Assembly: GCF_013359905.1 (NCBI RefSeq)
Contig: NZ_JABMCC010000121.1
Coordinates: forward strand, 682,001 to 746,000
Length of the DNA stretch: 64,000 nucleotides
Origin: Paenibacillus taichungensis
Lineage (GTDB): Bacteria > Bacillota > Bacilli > Paenibacillales > Paenibacillaceae
Direction of reading: 5' to 3'
Shown: positions 53,826 to 62,458 of the stretch, one piece after another
Layout of the letters: every line of letters starts with the position of its first letter
Position numbering within the stretch: position 1 is the stretch's first letter
Made by a program: the position numbers and the translations under genes
The notes under the pieces: generated by a model
Database searches by the model: none
The model's input: the letters and a program-made list of their open reading frames with translations, nothing else
What the model was told of the DNA's origin: nothing

Positions 53826-54425
53826 ATGAAAAAAACAATATTGGCTTGTATGATGATAATGTTGATGCTAGCATCGGCTTGTGGAAATGTTGAAAAGACA
53901 TCAAATCCCAATACTTCTAGTGAGCTTAAACCTGAAACTCAGGAGGCTATTATTCAAAAAAACACATCCGATTATTGCACGGTAGACCGTATAAGCTTGG
54001 ATAGTGAAACTGAAAAATATTTCTATGGAACTTGGAAAGTTGAGAAGCTTTTAGGATTTGCAAATTCATATAATGATGCTTCTGAATATCCAATAGGGCA
54101 AAAATTTATTGGAGATAAAATTATAATCGAAAAAGACTTTTTTTCATCAAAAGGACTTAAAAAGTATAAGAAATATCAATATGAACTAAAAAATCCATTA
54201 TATCAGATTACGGCGACATGCTATAACTCTGACTCTTTTTATAGATATTATAAAATAGATAACCCAGACTTACATATAAATGATGAAATAAAGGCAATAG
54301 ATATAAGTGACTCTTCTACAAAAATGAGCATACCTGTAAGTTTAAGCTTTTTAGCTGTTAATAACGATAGGCTTATCTTGTTATCAGAGGCAACTATTTT
54401 TGAGCTTAAAAAAATTATTGATTAA
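53826..54425 (+). CDS. Hypothetical lipoprotein
   Basis: A 199-residue lipoprotein with lipobox LASAC (Cys19). The body has paired strands such as ISDSSTKMSIPVSLSFLAVNNDRLILLSEATIFELKKIID and no recognised domain. AGGAG precedes ATG 53826. It is closed by a terminator and is probably monocistronic. Confidence 0.78.
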   Translation: MKKTILACMMIMLMLASACGNVEKTSNPNTSSELKPETQEAIIQKNTSDYCTVDRISLDSETEKYFYGTWKVEKLLGFANSYNDASEYPIGQKFIGDKIIIEKDFFSSKGLKKYKKYQYELKNPLYQITATCYNSDSFYRYYKIDNPDLHINDEIKAIDISDSSTKMSIPVSLSFLAVNNDRLILLSEATIFELKKIID

Positions 54426-54476
54426 CTGATTAAATGAATTAAGGTTATGTAATAAGTTCTGTGCTAATTTATAAAC

Positions 54477-54516
54477 AAGAAAGGTCAACCTCTTTAGGCT
54501 GACCTTTTCTTGTTTA
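54477..54516 (+). terminator. Rho-independent terminator
   Basis: AAGAAAGGTCAACCT pairs with AGGCTGACCTTTTCTT and T residues follow. Confidence 0.88.
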
Positions 54517-54663
54517 TGTCGTAAACGAGTAAAATGCAGTGTATTAACTGGATATTTGCGAGTAAAACCCGTGCCTTTACTAATTTTGAACAATTTTCGT
54601 TTTCTTCTTTTGTTCCGTATGGATAAGGGTTTGAGAAAACTAATGATTATCCCTTATTCGCCA

Positions 54664-54735
54664 ATTCACCTTCTTAAATGTAACAATATGGGTTATCATA
54701 TACGTAGTTCAGGCACTAGTAGATGGAATATGTTG
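54664..54735 (+). other. Primary-site-like sequence, copy C (partial)
   Basis: ACAATATGGGTTATCATA and ATACGTAGTTCAG match copies A and B. The flanking CTTCGCAAA inverted repeat is altered and no recombinase sequence lies upstream. Confidence 0.6.
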
Positions 54736-54799
54736 TATGTTAAAAAAGCAAAAAAATTAGATATTTTAGGAATTCAATTGACAATTACGAGGTGATTCA

Positions 54800-55405
54800 A
54801 TGAAAAAAAACATAGCAATAATCATACTAATGGTTGGATTGATAATAAGCATGTTTTTCAACTATCAATTCAAAGCGTACAAAGACAATCAAAAGGTTGA
54901 TTACACTGTTAAACTGAATCATGGAACTCAAATTGGTATAAAAGAATCCATCTACAATTTAGATAATGTGATAAAAAGCTTAGAGGACAATTCTTCGAAG
55001 GAAACAGTCATACACGCATTAGGAAATGTGGCAGTATCTTTGAAAGTGGGTGAAGAATCATTCGTCTTTCTGAAATCCGACTTCCGGGAAGATCAATTAT
55101 CTTCAACCTATTTAATCTATAATGTGTTTAGAGATATGTATACGCATATAAGAGTAGAAATCATAGGCGAAATATTATCGAATAAGATATCGCTAGAAAA
55201 AGAATCGAGAAATCAACTGATTAAGGATATAGGAGTTCTTAAGCAAGATTTGGAGTATATTGATATTCAATTTAACGAGGATATTCTGAAAGAACAAAGT
55301 CCTAAGTGGATTGAAAATAAATGGAAAGAGTTAATTGGAGAGATTGTAAATAGAAATACGGATTATAAGTTATATGAAAGAATGAAAATGAAATACAATC
55401 TATAA
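54800..55405 (+). CDS. Hypothetical membrane-anchored protein (cassette)
   Basis: A 201-residue protein with an N-terminal helix (IAIIILMVGLIISMFFNYQF) and a helical extracellular or cytoplasmic part (IGVLKQDLEYIDIQFNEDILKEQ). I do not recognise it. TACGAGGTGATTCA precedes ATG 54800. Its cassette ends in element 11. Confidence 0.72.
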   Translation: MKKNIAIIILMVGLIISMFFNYQFKAYKDNQKVDYTVKLNHGTQIGIKESIYNLDNVIKSLEDNSSKETVIHALGNVAVSLKVGEESFVFLKSDFREDQLSSTYLIYNVFRDMYTHIRVEIIGEILSNKISLEKESRNQLIKDIGVLKQDLEYIDIQFNEDILKEQSPKWIENKWKELIGEIVNRNTDYKLYERMKMKYNL

Positions 55406-55433
55406 GTAGTTCTTGTAAGGCGATTGACATCTA

Positions 55434-55592
55434 AATAACAACATATCTACACCGCTTTGCTTTCGCTTCTTGGTCTGCTGAGAGTATTCGAAGAAGTGAA
55501 GTCAGCAGGTAACCCTGCACTATCTAATCGTGTCGCGGCAAGTCGCTGCACTCTTTGAGGTAGTGAGGGTTTGTAGATACACGAACGTTATG
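55434..55592 (+). other. Cassette boundary element 11 (attC-like, divergent L box)
   Basis: AATAAC-AACA-TATCTACA and TGTAGATA-CACGAAC-GTTATG: here the L boxes read TCTACA/TGTAGA yet still pair. Arms TCTGCTGA/TCAGCAG and CACTATCTAA/TTGAGGTAGTG. Confidence 0.8.
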
Positions 55593-55624
55593 TGAAATAC
55601 CAGAAAACCTAATAAGGAGAAGCT

Positions 55625-56029
55625 ATGAACGAAAAAGCTAAAGGCAAATTAAAAAAGCAATTTCTATTCATCGTTCTATTTACTTTTATAATCGTAATTC
55701 AAGTAACTACCAATAACTTAGCATATCATCCTCCTGCATGGACAACTGCGTTATCAATTTTTTGCTTTATTATATTTTGTATACTTGGCCTTGTAACATA
55801 CCTTGATCTCAAGAAACAAGAGCAGTTCAACACAATTGGACAAATAGTAGATATGAATAATAACATCGTAATAGTCAAAGGATTGGGACGAGGTAATACC
55901 AAAATTAAAATAAATGATATTCACATCGTGAATATGATGCAGCCAAATGAACTTATTGAAATAACGAGATTAAAATATTCAAAAATGATAACGAAAATAG
56001 TATATAAAGACCAAGAGATCTATCCTTGA
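55625..56029 (+). CDS. Hypothetical two-helix membrane protein (cassette)
   Basis: A 134-residue protein with transmembrane segments at about residues 12-32 and 41-60, and a soluble C-terminal part of short strands (IGQIVDMNNNIVIVKGLGRGNTKIKINDIHIVN) that resembles an SH3-like beta barrel. AAGGAG precedes ATG 55625. Function unknown. No intact boundary element follows. Confidence 0.75.
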   Translation: MNEKAKGKLKKQFLFIVLFTFIIVIQVTTNNLAYHPPAWTTALSIFCFIIFCILGLVTYLDLKKQEQFNTIGQIVDMNNNIVIVKGLGRGNTKIKINDIHIVNMMQPNELIEITRLKYSKMITKIVYKDQEIYP

Positions 56030-56089
56030 TTTACATAAAAATAGAGGATAGATCTTCATACACCTCCAATGTAGAGGGAGAGAATGTAG

Positions 56090-56404
56090 ATGAACAACAT
56101 AAATTCTCATCAATGCAACCTAAATATAAGGTGTGATCTGCCTGATGAGGTATGGGATAAAGTTTCTAAAGTGTATGAGCGTATGCCAGGGTAGATTGGT
56201 TATAAAAGTGGAATTCCATATTGGTTTGGGTCTGAAGAGGATGATGTTTTTATTGAGGTATCCGTAGAGCCTAGTGGATTATCATTTTATGCACAGATGA
56301 ATATTGATGATTGGGTGTCTTGGATAGAAACATTTAAGTCGGAAGCGTCAAAAGTGTTGGGCTTTGAAGTTGGTGAACCTGAAGATGATATATGTGATGA
56401 ATGA
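56090..56404 (+). pseudogene. Hypothetical gene interrupted by in-frame TAG
   Basis: Reads MNNINSHQCNLNIRCDLPDEVWDKVSKVYERMPG, TAG at 56192, then IGYKSGIPYWFGSEEDDVFIEVSVEPSGLSFYAQMNIDDW to a stop at 56404. The TAG lies where TGG (Trp) is plausible. Its 3' end overlaps the start of the next gene. Confidence 0.6.
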
Positions 56405-56862
56405 AGAAAGATGTAATGATGAATGAATATGGTACATTACATGAGTCAAACGGTCGGTATGCTTTGAGGTTTGTACGATCTTTTCATCATAATCCAGAAG
56501 ATGTTTTCCTTGTTATTACGAATCCTAGTTCCTTCGCCCAATGGTCCCCTTTCGCAACAGAAGAGATGGATCTCAGACTTGGTGGCAGGATTGCCTTTGA
56601 TGATGGTGAAGGAACGACATATGAGGGGAGCATTATAGAATTAGAAAAGCCCTATGTCTCATTGCAGGAAGAGGATAAAGGATGTCGAATGATCTTTACC
56701 CATACGTTTAACGATGATTCATGGGCAGTGAATACCGCCGTAGGATAGCATAGGTGTCTGGATGTTTTGGTCCAAATTATCCATGGTAAACCCATTCAGT
56801 GGCATGATAACTCCACTGAGCTGCGTGAAATCTATATTGAAGCATTCAATATAGAAGGTTAA
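56401..56862 (+). pseudogene. AHSA1/SRPBCC-family protein interrupted by in-frame TAG
   Basis: The frame begins ALRFVRSFHHNPEDVFLVITNPSSFAQWSPFATEEMDLRLGGRIAF, typical of AHSA1-type START-like proteins, stops at TAG 56746, then continues HRCLDVLVQIIHGKPIQWHDNSTELREIYIEAF, the family's C-terminal segment. The TAG again replaces a likely Trp (the family has GWHRCLD). Ligand-binding or toxin-export-related role unknown. Confidence 0.75.
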
Positions 56863-56885
56863 CAGAATTAAAAAAGTTATTTCAA

Positions 56886-56964
56886 TATAACACCCTACCT
56901 CAACGTTGACCACCATAGTGGGATGTTGTCGTGACTAAGGATTCGTGAATACAGATTAGTTATC
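56886..56964 (+). other. Degenerate cassette boundary element
   Basis: TATAAC at the left; CGTGAATA-CAGATTA-GTTATC at the right. The L boxes no longer pair, so it is probably inactive. Confidence 0.5.
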
Positions 56965-57020
56965 TGAATCCGACAAGATGGGGAGGAAATAAAGATGATA
57001 CTAGGACTATACAGAATCAA

Positions 57021-57212
57021 GGGATTGATTACACTATAGACCGTAATCAATTAGATGCGATAAAATTTCCTGGTTATATTTGGGCGGATATATGCGCGAG
57101 AGCAGGTTATCCGTCTATTGCCATTCCAGCGGGGTATAGAGAAAACGGTCGACCATTTGGGATAACTTTTGCTGGGAAAGCATTCAGTGAACCAACTTTA
57201 TTTCGTATAGCT
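57021..57212 (+). pseudogene. Amidase C-terminal fragment fused to recombinase remnant
   Basis: The frame GIDYTIDRNQLDAIKFPGYIWADICARAGYPSIAIPAGYRENGRPFGITFAGKAFSEPTLFRIAY is the C-terminal part of an amidase-signature family protein and runs directly, in frame, into recombinase sequence at 57213. Preceded by a VOC-like start (ATG 56995). All are remnants. Confidence 0.7.
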
Positions 57213-57333
57213 TACATTCAGGAGTTACTTGGTCATACGAGTGCACGTACAACTCAGCGATATACGCATGTTAGTAGGGAAATATTCAGCGTATTCAAAG
57301 CCCGCTGATCGGATGGATTTGGGAGATTGAGTA
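57213..57333 (+). pseudogene. 3' remnant of a second cassette recombinase gene
   Basis: YIQELLGHTSARTTQRYTHVSREIF is nearly identical to residues 330-355 of the recombinase at 13853, including the catalytic His and Tyr; a 1-nt frameshift follows before the tail. Shows a former second platform. Confidence 0.82.
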
Positions 57334-57344
57334 CTATGCTACAC

Positions 57345-57464
57345 CACCCTTTTTTCACCGAATTTTTCTTCGCAAATGTCACAATATGGGTTATCATAGT
57401 TGTAGTTTAGCTAATGGACAGGATGTGTGGTATTCACGAAGTACATAAATTAGATGTTATAAGA
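57345..57464 (+). other. Primary-site-like sequence, copy B
   Basis: Closely matches copy A: CTTCGCAAA (57368-57376), GGGTTATCATA, and a right arm TTCACGAAG (57433-57441), ending at GTTATAAGA (57456-57464), the joint with the DUF218 cassette. Confidence 0.68.
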
Positions 57465-57505
57465 AATTGGTGCAAACTATGAAAATAAGAGGGAGGATGA
57501 ACGAC

Positions 57506-58066
57506 TTGCCTTATCCTTTTGATTGTATTTCCGAGTTTATGTTTTTTGAAACTGCTATTGAAACGTCTGATGTAATACTAATACCTGGTGGTAGTCATCC
57601 TCAACTAATGGAGAGAGCTGCAGAATTATACCATCAGGGTTTGGCTCCTTATATTCTCCCATCAGGAGGACCAACTCCAAATGTTTCCTCTACTGAATGG
57701 GAGTTTCTTAGAGACGTAGGATTAAATTTGGGTGTACCAGAAAGTTCAATCTTACGTGAAGATAAAGCGACAAATACGTTTGAGAATGCAAGATATTCAT
57801 GGGAGTCTCTTCAACAACTGGGGATCAATCCAAGGAAAGCAATATTAGTTTGCAAATCTTATTTTGCTAGACGAGCTTTACTTACATATCAGGTTGAATT
57901 TCCTAGTGAGGTAGAATTTTATGTATGCTCGGTAACAGACAAGACTGGTACCACAAGAGATAACTGGTTTTTGGATGAGCAAAAAATAAATTATGTTATG
58001 AATGAACTGACGAAGATAGGACAATATTTCAAACACCATATTCCAAATTGGATAAACAATAAGTGA
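57506..58066 (+). CDS. YdcF-family (DUF218) protein (cassette)
   Basis: A 186-residue protein with the DUF218 pattern: AIETSDVILIPGGSHPQLMERAAELYHQG, PSGGPTP and ARYSWESLQQLGINPRKAILVCKSYFARRA. Family members have a Rossmann-like fold and are linked to cell-envelope or nucleotide functions. TTG 57506 lies 9 nt after GGGAGG; ATG 57479 is another possibility. Complete cassette between copy B and element 12. Confidence 0.8.
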   Translation: MPYPFDCISEFMFFETAIETSDVILIPGGSHPQLMERAAELYHQGLAPYILPSGGPTPNVSSTEWEFLRDVGLNLGVPESSILREDKATNTFENARYSWESLQQLGINPRKAILVCKSYFARRALLTYQVEFPSEVEFYVCSVTDKTGTTRDNWFLDEQKINYVMNELTKIGQYFKHHIPNWINNK

Positions 58067-58102
58067 CAGTGAAAGTATTAGTTCAGGAAGGCACCAACAT
58101 CT

Positions 58103-58249
58103 TATAACATTATATTCACGCTTCAGAGCCTGATGGCTCCTTGGTCCGCCAGAGGCATTTCGGGAAGTGATATCAGACGGACAACACTGCGAACCTAACC
58201 GCTTCGCTCCTTTAGGATTCTCGGGTTCGTGAACACTGAGAACGTTATA
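58103..58249 (+). other. Cassette boundary element 12 (attC-like)
   Basis: TATAAC-ATTA-TATTCACG and CGTGAACA-CTGAGAAC-GTTATA. Arms GAGCC/GGCTC, GTCCGCC/GACGGAC and CGAACCTAA/TTAGGATTCTCG. Confidence 0.8.
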
Positions 58250-58302
58250 AGAAAGTCGGACAAAATATTAGAATGGTGTGAAAATATGTTAGAAGTTACA
58301 TT

Positions 58303-58965
58303 GTGAAACCTACAGATTTTGTTTTCTATATCAATCGGTTCTTTTTTTTGGTCGGTATAGTGGCTTTATTTGCTATTTTGTTTATACTCCCCAGACGAGA
58401 ATCCTTAGAGTCAAATTTCAAGGCTAGAATTATCTTATTTCTATATGTTGTTCTTGCAGTTATATTAATAATTATTTTTTGCTTGAGTTTTTTAGCGTTA
58501 TCCATACACTTAGTATTCTCAATCATTTATTTATTCTGTTGGATAATTGGCCTAGGACAAGTGATTACTAATTATTTGGCGCTAACAGGCACCCTTATCG
58601 TATTCTCTTTCATACCTAAAAAATTGCAAAACCAATATAAATTATTCCCTACTGATTTTTACAATGATAAAAATGTAATAACAAACATTCTTTTTGGATT
58701 TTTCGAAGTAATAAATATTAAAACTATCATTTATTTGATTTCTTTTATCTTAGTTTTTATAGCAGGAATAGAAACTTTGAGCAATAAAATGATTTTTCAC
58801 GACGTCCTAATGTGGATTAATATTAAACAAATTGTGTTGGAGAGTGTAGTCTCATTCATTGCTTTCGATAGATTTTATAAAGCTATAGTCGAAGATTTTA
58901 ATAAAAATAAACCTAAAATAATATCTTTATATAATATTTTAGCTGATTATTTCAAAAAAAATTAG
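58303..58965 (+). CDS. Hypothetical multi-pass membrane protein (cassette)
   Basis: A 220-residue protein with about five hydrophobic segments (RFFFLVGIVALFAILFILP, ILFLYVVLAVILIIIFCLSFLALSIHLVFSIIYLFCWIIG and others). GTG 58303 is chosen; no clear ribosome site. Not recognised. Flanked by intact elements 12 and 13, so a clear cassette. Confidence 0.72.
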   Translation: MKPTDFVFYINRFFFLVGIVALFAILFILPRRESLESNFKARIILFLYVVLAVILIIIFCLSFLALSIHLVFSIIYLFCWIIGLGQVITNYLALTGTLIVFSFIPKKLQNQYKLFPTDFYNDKNVITNILFGFFEVINIKTIIYLISFILVFIAGIETLSNKMIFHDVLMWINIKQIVLESVVSFIAFDRFYKAIVEDFNKNKPKIISLYNILADYFKKN

Positions 58966-58993
58966 TATGTATCTCGCGAAGTACCGACCATCT

Positions 58994-59087
58994 TATAACA
59001 TAATATTCACGCTACGGACATTCGTCCTTGGTCCGGCATGTGCCGGACACTCAGCATACGCTGAGTCGTGAATACAGGAACGTTATA
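58994..59087 (+). other. Cassette boundary element 13 (attC-like, 94-nt form)
   Basis: TATAAC-ATAA-TATTCACG and CGTGAATA-CAGGAAC-GTTATA. Arms GGACATTCGTCC, TCCGGC/GCCGGA and TCAGC/GCTGA, a textbook cloverleaf with covariation relative to elements 5 and 6. Confidence 0.87.
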
Positions 59088-59189
59088 CGTAATTACAGAA
59101 TAAAGGTGATAACTTAAGATACTATTTCAAGCTTTAATTAAACAAAATAGAGCTAAACTTTAAAAATTGAACACTTGGAGAGTGAGACT

Positions 59190-61979
59190 ATGACAGCAGA
59201 CTCTAATAAAACGGAAGAACGACGGCAGAAGTTATCTTCCTTTATTTTTAAGCTTACAACATGTATCGTTTTGTTTTTGATTATACAAGTGATTCTGACC
59301 ATTTCACGTCATCTTTACCAAGCAGAATTTAGGATAGAAGAATCGAAAGTTAGAATAACTCTTTATGTCTTGGTGAGTATAGTTGGAGTATGTGGGGTGT
59401 TATTTTATTTCCTACAAGGATATAGCAAAAGAGACAGTACAAGTGAGGTGTTTACTCAAAGAAACGAGTACTTCCTTTTTGTGATACCTGTAGCTATTAT
59501 ATTTAATTCTTTGTGGGTGAGTCCTTCTCCGTGGTGGTCGGGTGAGTTGATGTCTGATTTGTCAGATATAAGTTTTTTCTTCTCTTTCATATTGCTTTTT
59601 GTTTTTGTCATCAATCTGATTCGAAGACACAAGCACGAGATAACACGTAAGAAAGAGACTGAAAATAAAATCGATAAAGAGAAAAAACGCAATTATTATG
59701 AGGATCGTGAATTGGGCGAATATGAAAATGATTCACTTAAGAGATACGATTTTGCACGTGACATAACGAAAGCAATCGTTGAGCAAGGAGCTCAAAATTT
59801 CACTATTGGCATACTTGGTGAATGGGGTTCAGGTAAAAGTTCTGTTTATACTTTAATAAAAAAAGAATTAAAAGAAATAAATGAATCCAAGGAATATGTA
59901 ACCATGGATTTTAAGCCTTGGTATTTTGGTTCGGACAACCATGAGATCATCAGAACTTATCTATTTCAGCTTATTGACATAATCAAAGAAGATAATGGTT
60001 TTGATCCTCTTTTAGATAAAAAACTTCGACAGTATGCTTCTTATATGTCTGCATTTAATTTGAGGGCAGGAGGAATGATTTTTTCATTTAAAGATTTTCT
60101 TGATAAATACAATCCGTCAAAAGACTCACTTAAAATCAGCGATGTAAAAAAGAAGATTGATACATTACTCAAAAAATCGACGAAAAAAATTATTGTATTC
60201 ATAGACGATATTGACCGCTTAGATCGCGACGAAATTAAAATGGTGTTTAAGCTCATTCGATTGGTCGCTGACTTTCCCAAAATAACTTACATACTGGCGC
60301 TCGATGAAAAAGTTGTGTCTGCTTCACTTGCGGAGTCTAACGATGAAAAGTCTATTGAGATTGGAAAAAGATACTTGGATAAGTTTATTCAACTTCCTAT
60401 ATATCTTCCTAAGGCCGAACAATTAAATATTAACAATATGGCTTGGGAGCGGTTGCCGGAAGATTTGAAGCAAGATAATTTACAACAGGATGAATTATTT
60501 CAACACATGAGCACACTGGAAGTAACACCGAGGGATACTGTACGCTTCGTGAATTTGGTGAGTTTTTTCGTTCCAATTTTGAAAGGAGAAGTGAATTTAA
60601 AAGATTTAGTCTACTTGCTTTTGATACAGGTTAAGTCTCCGGAACTCTACAGGTTTATCGGTGAAAATGGCTCCAATTTAGTAGAAGGAGATACGATGGG
60701 GACTGTGAGGAAAAGTCTCGGTTTACCCACAGGATTAAATGATGGCTTAAAAGAATATTTCCGGAAAAGTGTTTCTGAAGTTGAGAAGTACCAAGATATT
60801 CTCACTGATCTTTTTCCACGCGCAGAGTATTTTTATAGTGGAGAGAAAAACAAAAAGAGAATTAATCAACTGATTTTGGATAAGGATAAGCGAATCTGCT
60901 CTTCTCAGTATTTTGCTCAATATTTTAGATATGGATTACCAAGTAGAGAAGTACCGCAAAAAGTGTTAGAAAAAGTTTTGGACAAATTAAAAGATCAAAA
61001 ATTGAGCTTAGAGGAGAAATATAAGCTTTACGACGAAGAATTGAATTTATTTGATGCAAATGATGTATATAAAAAATTAAGATTTCATGTTGAACAAGCT
61101 GATGAAAAACTTAAATCAACAATGATTCATTTGGCAATGCGGCGTTATGAGCAAATGGATAGTCAAGAAGCCAAGTTTGTAATAGAAATTTTTTTAAGAG
61201 TAACCGTTCCTATGCTTAAAGAAACAGCTGCGTTGAAAAATATACTTGAACAAGATTGGAGTTTGAGTCTAACAATTCTTATTTATAAACTGTCGTCAAA
61301 GAAAGGGGAGTCTGACACAGTTTTAAATGAAGAGCTGGGTGCGAAGATAAGATCTCTATACAATAAGCAAGCAAGTATGGATTTTTTTGAAAAGCTTCCT
61401 TCTAAAGAAGCTGAGACTTTATTGAGAGAATGGTTTAAATTCGAGGATGAAAGTATTGTAAAGCATAGAGTCTCAAAATGGTTTGAAAATGATAACGGTA
61501 CCTTAGAATCGTTTTTAAGTATTGTATTTTCCCATAAGCATAATCTGGGAGTAGAAGAAACTTTAATTAATCAATTTCTTAAATCGACAAATTACATGGA
61601 TGATGACTTTTTGAAGACAGTATTTAAGAAGAAAAATATTAAAACTATAGAAGCGTTAGCTGAAGCTAAAAAGAACAAGTCGTCTTCATATCTGGAAGAA
61701 TTCTTCTACGCTAAAAGTAAGATTTACGATTATGTCTATGAAAGGTTAGCTGAAATAGTCGAAGTGAACATGCATACCTCTAATGGAGTTATCTATTTGA
61801 AAAGTGATCTTAACAACGCGATGGAATTAGTTTTAAAATTTGGAGATATCAATGAAGTGAAAAATATCAATAATCTTTTAAATAAGATTCACGAGCATAA
61901 CAGGGGGCATGAAGAATGGGAGGAAAGCGTTCAAGAAATGTTTAATGAGCAAAGAAGAATAGAGGATCAGGACAGGTAA
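59190..61979 (+). CDS. KAP-family P-loop NTPase with N-terminal membrane helices (candidate phage defence, cassette)
   Basis: A 929-residue protein. About four transmembrane helices in the first 140 residues are followed by a KAP NTPase domain: Walker A GEWGSGKS (Lys216), Walker B IIVFIDDIDRLDRDE near residues 335-345, and ALDEKVV. The long C-terminal half is helical and charged. KAP NTPases with membrane helices are known in anti-phage systems such as Tmn, but membership is inferred. GGAGAG precedes ATG 59190. It is the last unit of the second region; no boundary element was found at its 3' side. Confidence 0.8.
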   Translation: MTADSNKTEERRQKLSSFIFKLTTCIVLFLIIQVILTISRHLYQAEFRIEESKVRITLYVLVSIVGVCGVLFYFLQGYSKRDSTSEVFTQRNEYFLFVIPVAIIFNSLWVSPSPWWSGELMSDLSDISFFFSFILLFVFVINLIRRHKHEITRKKETENKIDKEKKRNYYEDRELGEYENDSLKRYDFARDITKAIVEQGAQNFTIGILGEWGSGKSSVYTLIKKELKEINESKEYVTMDFKPWYFGSDNHEIIRTYLFQLIDIIKEDNGFDPLLDKKLRQYASYMSAFNLRAGGMIFSFKDFLDKYNPSKDSLKISDVKKKIDTLLKKSTKKIIVFIDDIDRLDRDEIKMVFKLIRLVADFPKITYILALDEKVVSASLAESNDEKSIEIGKRYLDKFIQLPIYLPKAEQLNINNMAWERLPEDLKQDNLQQDELFQHMSTLEVTPRDTVRFVNLVSFFVPILKGEVNLKDLVYLLLIQVKSPELYRFIGENGSNLVEGDTMGTVRKSLGLPTGLNDGLKEYFRKSVSEVEKYQDILTDLFPRAEYFYSGEKNKKRINQLILDKDKRICSSQYFAQYFRYGLPSREVPQKVLEKVLDKLKDQKLSLEEKYKLYDEELNLFDANDVYKKLRFHVEQADEKLKSTMIHLAMRRYEQMDSQEAKFVIEIFLRVTVPMLKETAALKNILEQDWSLSLTILIYKLSSKKGESDTVLNEELGAKIRSLYNKQASMDFFEKLPSKEAETLLREWFKFEDESIVKHRVSKWFENDNGTLESFLSIVFSHKHNLGVEETLINQFLKSTNYMDDDFLKTVFKKKNIKTIEALAEAKKNKSSSYLEEFFYAKSKIYDYVYERLAEIVEVNMHTSNGVIYLKSDLNNAMELVLKFGDINEVKNINNLLNKIHEHNRGHEEWEESVQEMFNEQRRIEDQDR

Positions 61980-62019
61980 GGTTCCAACAAAAAAGCACAA
62001 GCCTCATGTTTTAAACTTC

Positions 62020-62358
62020 TTCCCTTGTAAAGGATATTTTGAAAAAAAGTTTGAACAAGCGATTCAGGCGAGGCTAGATGAAGTATCTGCCCGAATCGAG
62101 CATGACCCAGAATTGAGTCGTGTACGTGAGGAAAAGGACGAAGCGTTCGAAGGATTGTTTGCTGGCAAGGATATCGAGGAAACACCTGAATATGCTGAGT
62201 GGGAGAGCCGATACATTCTCAGTAAAGGAATAGAGAATGAGCGGTTGTATATTCAAGGGCTGAGGGATGGGGTTAAGCTCACAGTATCCTTACTGGGCCA
62301 GTCGATGCTGGAGGAGAGCAATACAAAGGCTCATCAACCCTCTAACGCGAACCCGTAA
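62020..62358 (+). pseudogene. 5'-truncated Paenibacillus-type hypothetical protein
   Basis: The frame FEQAIQARLDEVSARIEHDPELSRVREEKDEAFEGLFAG and later NERLYIQGLRDGVKLTVSLLG looks like a short helical family protein whose N-terminus is missing; the frame is open back to the KAP stop with no start codon near. A product could start at ATG 62113. Not identified. Confidence 0.5.
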
Positions 62359-62392
62359 GACAGGGGAGCGACCTCAATCTCTACCTAAAAAA

Positions 62393-62430
62393 ACAGCCGA
62401 AGCGTGTAACTATCGCTTCGGCTGTTTTTA
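62393..62430. terminator. Bidirectional rho-independent terminator
   Basis: ACAGCCGAAGCG pairs with CGCTTCGGCTGT and T residues follow on the + strand. Between convergent remnants. Confidence 0.9.
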
Positions 62431-62458
62431 TAATCTCTACTTTTCTAAAATCCAAATC

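Larger units (their letters stand above)
54664..61979 (+). mobile_element. Integron-like cassette region 2 (decayed platform with about six cassettes)
   Basis: Contains two partial primary-site copies (54664 and 57345), a 3' recombinase remnant, three intact boundary elements and one degenerate element, with AT-rich cassettes for a membrane-anchored protein, a two-helix membrane protein, two nonsense-broken genes, a DUF218 protein, a membrane protein and a KAP NTPase. It probably derives from duplication and decay of the same platform as array 1. Confidence 0.65.

Noticed and set aside
54556..54795. 79-residue plus-strand frame
   Set aside because: Covers primary-site copy C and lacks a ribosome site or family features.
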